DNA from: Choristocarpus tenellus KU-1152
Lineage: Eukaryota > Phaeophyceae
Reading direction: 5' to 3'
Assembly (NCBI GenBank): GCA_964200185.2
Contig: CAXNAD020000257.1
Coordinates: 1 to 23,253, forward strand
DNA: 23,253 nt
The notes under the pieces are model-generated. The model searched no databases. It was not told the DNA's origin and saw only the letters and a list, made by a program, of their open reading frames with translations. Position numbers and translations under genes: made by a program. Shown here piece after piece: positions 20,075-23,253 of this stretch; the first letter of the stretch is position 1, and each line of letters begins with the position of its first letter.

Positions 20075-23000
20075 ATGGTGAGATTTTCCATCGCAGCAAG
20101 CACTGCAAGTGTTCTATGTAGTATGCACCAGAGCACACCTCAGTATGTATATGCCTATTGTCACGGCTTCCTTAGTGGCCCAGCGTCTTTCACGGGCGTT
20201 GAGCTTAAGAAACAGCTTGCAGACAAAAGAGTTGACTTGGAACTTCTCAATCTCAATGGGGGAGACGATCCAGGAGGAATAAGCTTCTCAGGAGGGGTGG
20301 AGGTTGTGCGCACACTCTTTGAAGATAAGAAACAGGTGCTCGGAGATGGGATAAAGCTGAGGCTAATTGGAAGCAGCCTTGGTGGATATGTGGTTGCAAG
20401 GTAAGACGGAAAGCAGGAATGCTGGTTTTCTCGATCGACGAAAAGTGTGGCTTGTAGTGCAGCATTTCAGTGCACCTTGCTCCTAACGTATGGCATTACC
20501 ATAGCTTTCCCCCCTATATCCTCCGTGTCACGAAACGACAACTATCTCGTTGCTACCCATCGTTTCTCGGGAAGATACGCCGAGCTCTACCCAGATCAGG
20601 TTGACCGGATCTTCATGCTCTGTCCAAGCTTTAACCTGGCTTCACGCTGGTCCAAGTTTTATAGCGAGGAATATTTGCGCACCTGGGAAAAGGATGGAGC
20701 GAGAGGTGAGCTAGATCAAACAGTAAGGCTCCCCACGTGACAGGTGTCAGGATGAAGAGGTCAAACGATCTTGCATTGCTGTAGACCTTAATGAAACTTC
20801 CAGTAGACCATCTCCTCATTTATGATAACCTGGGAGTTTTGTTGGCGATTTACGAATGGTACTGTGCAATAATTATTAATCTCACCGCATGGCGTCATCA
20901 CTAATGTACTTCCAATGGTCCTGGTAACACCTCAAGTGGCTTCAACATACGTAGAATTTCCCAAGAATTCTGACACAGCTTGGGACCTTTCTTGTGCTGA
21001 TCATCTAGCCTCTCAGGTGCTCTTCCGCTCAGAGGAGGGCCACCTGAGGTGTTCGATGGAGAAAGTAGCAAAGGATCATGTAGAGTATTTAGGGGTCCAC
21101 GCGCCATCGATCGAGTTTGATACTTCTAACCATGAACTCCATAACGGTCCCATTTGCAGTGTTGGCAACTTCAGCTGAGCAACCTCCTGGCGATTCAAAA
21201 GAGCTGGCCTTACGTCAACCCTCCTGCCCCCACTGTATCCTCACAGACTTTGTCCTCCCTGGAGATGTGGGGGGGACTACAAGTATACCGTGGTCCTTTG
21301 TAGAGGATGGTCTGTCGCAGCCAGCATTTCCTGCTTATACCTGCCCAGCCTTCATTGTACATGGCCTCGGGGATACAACTGTGCCCTCAGACACAACCAG
21401 GAGACTGGTAGAGGAAATGTGAGCTGAATTTTTGGAAAATTGATGGGGGGGTAGGGAGACATAGATGAAGGGCTCAAAGTATCTGGGGTGGAGTGGGGGG
21501 GTCTACACCAGGGTGTCCATTCAGGCCCTGACCAGGAGAAGTGAGCTTACATTATCCATGCGATGCATGCAACCAAATCACCCAAAAATCGTGACATGGA
21601 TTAATGGGCTCTGAATGGACAGCCACCACCACCCCCAGATACTTTGAACTGAAGCTGTTTGAGTGGCAGTGAAATAGGAGCATACGAAGGGATATTTGCA
21701 AGGTGCATCATAACTTAGGACAAAAATACTGTAGGAAACCTTATAACTGAAATGTATGTCCAAACCTGGATATGGTGGTAGTTAAATCTTTGCATATTAG
21801 TGGTATCCATTGAGTTACTTGGGCTAATCTCATTCAAACTGGGGGAAGGGATCTGATGGCTGTGCAAAAGGCTCCTATACTGAATTTTTGCTGTGCCCCC
21901 TGTCATGCAAAGATGTTCCTTTCTGGGCCAAGCTCTCAAGGCAGGTTCTTTGAAGTATATAATTGAGACCATTCCTGCTATGTACTACACAAACATTTCC
22001 TCTTACAAGTTGTGGGTGTCTGTTCAAGGCAAGACTAAGGTTCAAGTTCAGATCTTGTGTTTAGGTACTCCTCTATGTCCTTCAGCAAACCTTCAATTGT
22101 ACTTCTGCAGTATGAAGTATACATTTTTCTGTATACTTTTGGTTATAGGTGTGTTTCTGTACTTGTTATCTCCTTGCATAAAAGTAAATGGCATACACAT
22201 CAATGCGGGTTGATGTGTTTCTAGAGAAGTAGAGGTATTCAATAGGCATAATACTCACAGTATGCAATAGAAATGGCACAGAGTTGCCAACCAAGGTGAC
22301 TCAAGCAGATTGACAGCTAGATTATCCTAGAGTGCTAGTATCTTACTCTGATGCTTGGTGGTGCTCAAAACACGTATAAGAATGTTCTCATCTTTTCAAT
22401 ATATACGCGATTCTTGGCAGTATGTCAACATCTTGGCTTATATTGAATATGCCAATACACAGGTGCATACTTCTGAATATTGTTGTGTTAAGTAATACGT
22501 TAGGGTTCTCCATGGAGGGATTTTTATTCTTGCCCAAACTGTACATTACCTGTTCCTCACAACTACTGACCAAATGAAAGGCCTGCCCAGGGGAAGAAAA
22601 CCACAGCAATGTTTGTTGAAGATGGACACTCCCTCACGCTCCCCAAGACCATGAGCTTAACTTCCAAAGCCATGTTTGAGTTCTTCGAGATTGGTGGAGC
22701 TGCAGGGGATGGGGATGAAGGTGTTGGTGCATCTGAGAAAAGCACTGTTGAGGTGAGTCAGTTACCAGGTTAACAGACTGTTGATTAAGTGTTCATATTT
22801 GGCGGTTTCAAACCAGACCTGCACGCTCATGCCAACTATTAGTGCTGCTACATAGAACCTACTGTTCTATGCCATCACCATATTCATCTTTCCCCTTCAC
22901 TATGTGCAATCTTGTGCCCATGTTACAGGTGGAACGAAAATTTCCTGCACATGGTCTAGATAAGCTCAAGGTGAGAGGGCATATTAACACACCATGAGTG

Positions 23001-23140
23001 AGTGAGATCACTGCTGTGAGGAGAGGAAACAAAACAACTGGATGGCGGTACTCACCTCCTCTGCACTATGTACAAGGGGTTTTAAAACAGTATTTCATCT
23101 CTCTGTTTCTCACCACCACCAGAATCTCTCAACCTTCTGA
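20075..23140 (+). CDS. alpha/beta hydrolase (serine esterase-like), six exons
   Basis: Exons 20075-20400, 20575-20705, 21247-21418, 22581-22752, 22929-22970 and 23123-23140 join with matching phases into 286 aa. The triad is complete: Ser101 in LIGSSLGGYVVAR (GxSxG), Asp195 in IVHGLGDTTVP, His226 in FVEDGHSL. An oxyanion-type CHGFLSGPASF lies near residue 30. Other family-like blocks are YAELYPDQVDRIFMLCPSF and IPWSFVEDGL. It resembles small single-domain esterases/thioesterases (YqiA-like or general alpha/beta hydrolase); the substrate is unknown. Residues 1-17 (VRFSIAASTASVLCS) could be an organelle-targeting peptide; Met17 is an alternative start, and an in-frame ATG at 19973 a longer one. 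The exon 4 acceptor (GAAAG|GCC) is weak but is the one that keeps phase. The last exon codes only NLSTF and stop behind a strong pyrimidine tract; without that splice the protein would end at a TGA just after 22990. Confidence 0.85.
20926..21053. repeat. 15-bp inverted repeat in hydrolase intron 2
   Basis: AACACCTCAAGTGGC at 20926-20940 is matched in inverse by GCCACCTGAGGTGTT at 21039-21053, 14 of 15 bases. The arms are about 100 bp apart inside the intron at 20706-21246. It may be the trace of a small inverted-repeat element. Confidence 0.6.
21474..21647. mobile_element. fold-back (MITE-like) element in hydrolase intron 3
   Basis: The outer arms pair exactly over 15 bases: TCAAAGTATCTGGGG at 21474-21488 against 21633-21647. 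An inner block, TGTCCATTCAG at 21514-21524, pairs with 21611-21621. Between the blocks the left arm is G-rich and the right arm is rich in CCACCACC. The loop (21530-21605) is unrelated sequence. The transcript of the hydrolase gene would contain this hairpin in its 1.16-kb intron. Confidence 0.7.
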
Positions 23141-23253
23141 CTTGTTCTTTTGCACTGACACAAACTGTGTGGGTACCCCAGAGTATGCATTTTTTTTACC
23201 CCACCCCCTTGATCCACACCCTTGCCCCTGCTCATCACTGCTGCATTGGGGGC

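Noticed and set aside
1-23253. Prokaryotic-type system such as an operon, defence island or CRISPR
   Set aside because: Introns, scattered exons and eukaryotic retroelements leave no room for a prokaryotic reading.

Overview
This is nuclear DNA of a eukaryote with intron-rich genes and much repetitive sequence. Genes are broken by GT-AG introns of about 50 to 2,900 nt, and the spacers hold decayed retrotransposons. The family types (a plant-like alpha/beta hydrolase tail, a protist/algal-style 2-oxoglutarate dioxygenase) point to an alga or a related protist; TGTAA motifs 85-104 nt after two stops would suit green algae. This placement is an inference and no species is claimed. No prokaryotic operon, CRISPR array, tRNA or rRNA gene is visible.

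Four protein-coding genes could be rebuilt by joining exons whose reading phases agree. (1) At the left edge, plus strand, the last two exons of an alpha/beta hydrolase (33-3257, 5' end outside the window). (2) Minus strand, SEC61B, the beta subunit of the ER protein translocon, in four exons (6689-9232), complete at 90 aa. (3) Minus strand, a nine-exon 2OG-Fe(II) dioxygenase of the prolyl-4-hydroxylase type (16678-19908), about 370 aa with all metal- and co-substrate-binding residues. (4) Plus strand, a second alpha/beta hydrolase in six exons (20075-23140), about 286 aa with an intact Ser-Asp-His triad. Genes 3 and 4 are divergent and their start codons are 166 bp apart.

The rest is mostly old mobile DNA. 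A Ty3/gypsy RNase H relic lies on the minus strand at 5322-5771. A decayed LINE with endonuclease and reverse transcriptase remains occupies 9600-13340 on the plus strand. It is split by a minus-strand retroposon (about 10767-12388) with a short poly(A), an AATAAA and two tandem ~330-bp units near its 5' end. Further right are a perfect 13-bp hairpin, a tRNA-derived SINE-like segment, a family of short degenerate repeats and a hAT transposase tail. A fold-back element sits inside an intron of gene 4.

The four genes have no obvious shared pathway: one is secretory translocation, one protein hydroxylation, two are uncharacterised serine hydrolases. I see no evidence for a new multi-gene system. 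The most interesting items are the nested retroposon with tandem 5' units, the divergent dioxygenase/hydrolase pair, and the SEC61B gene whose first coding exon is only six bases.
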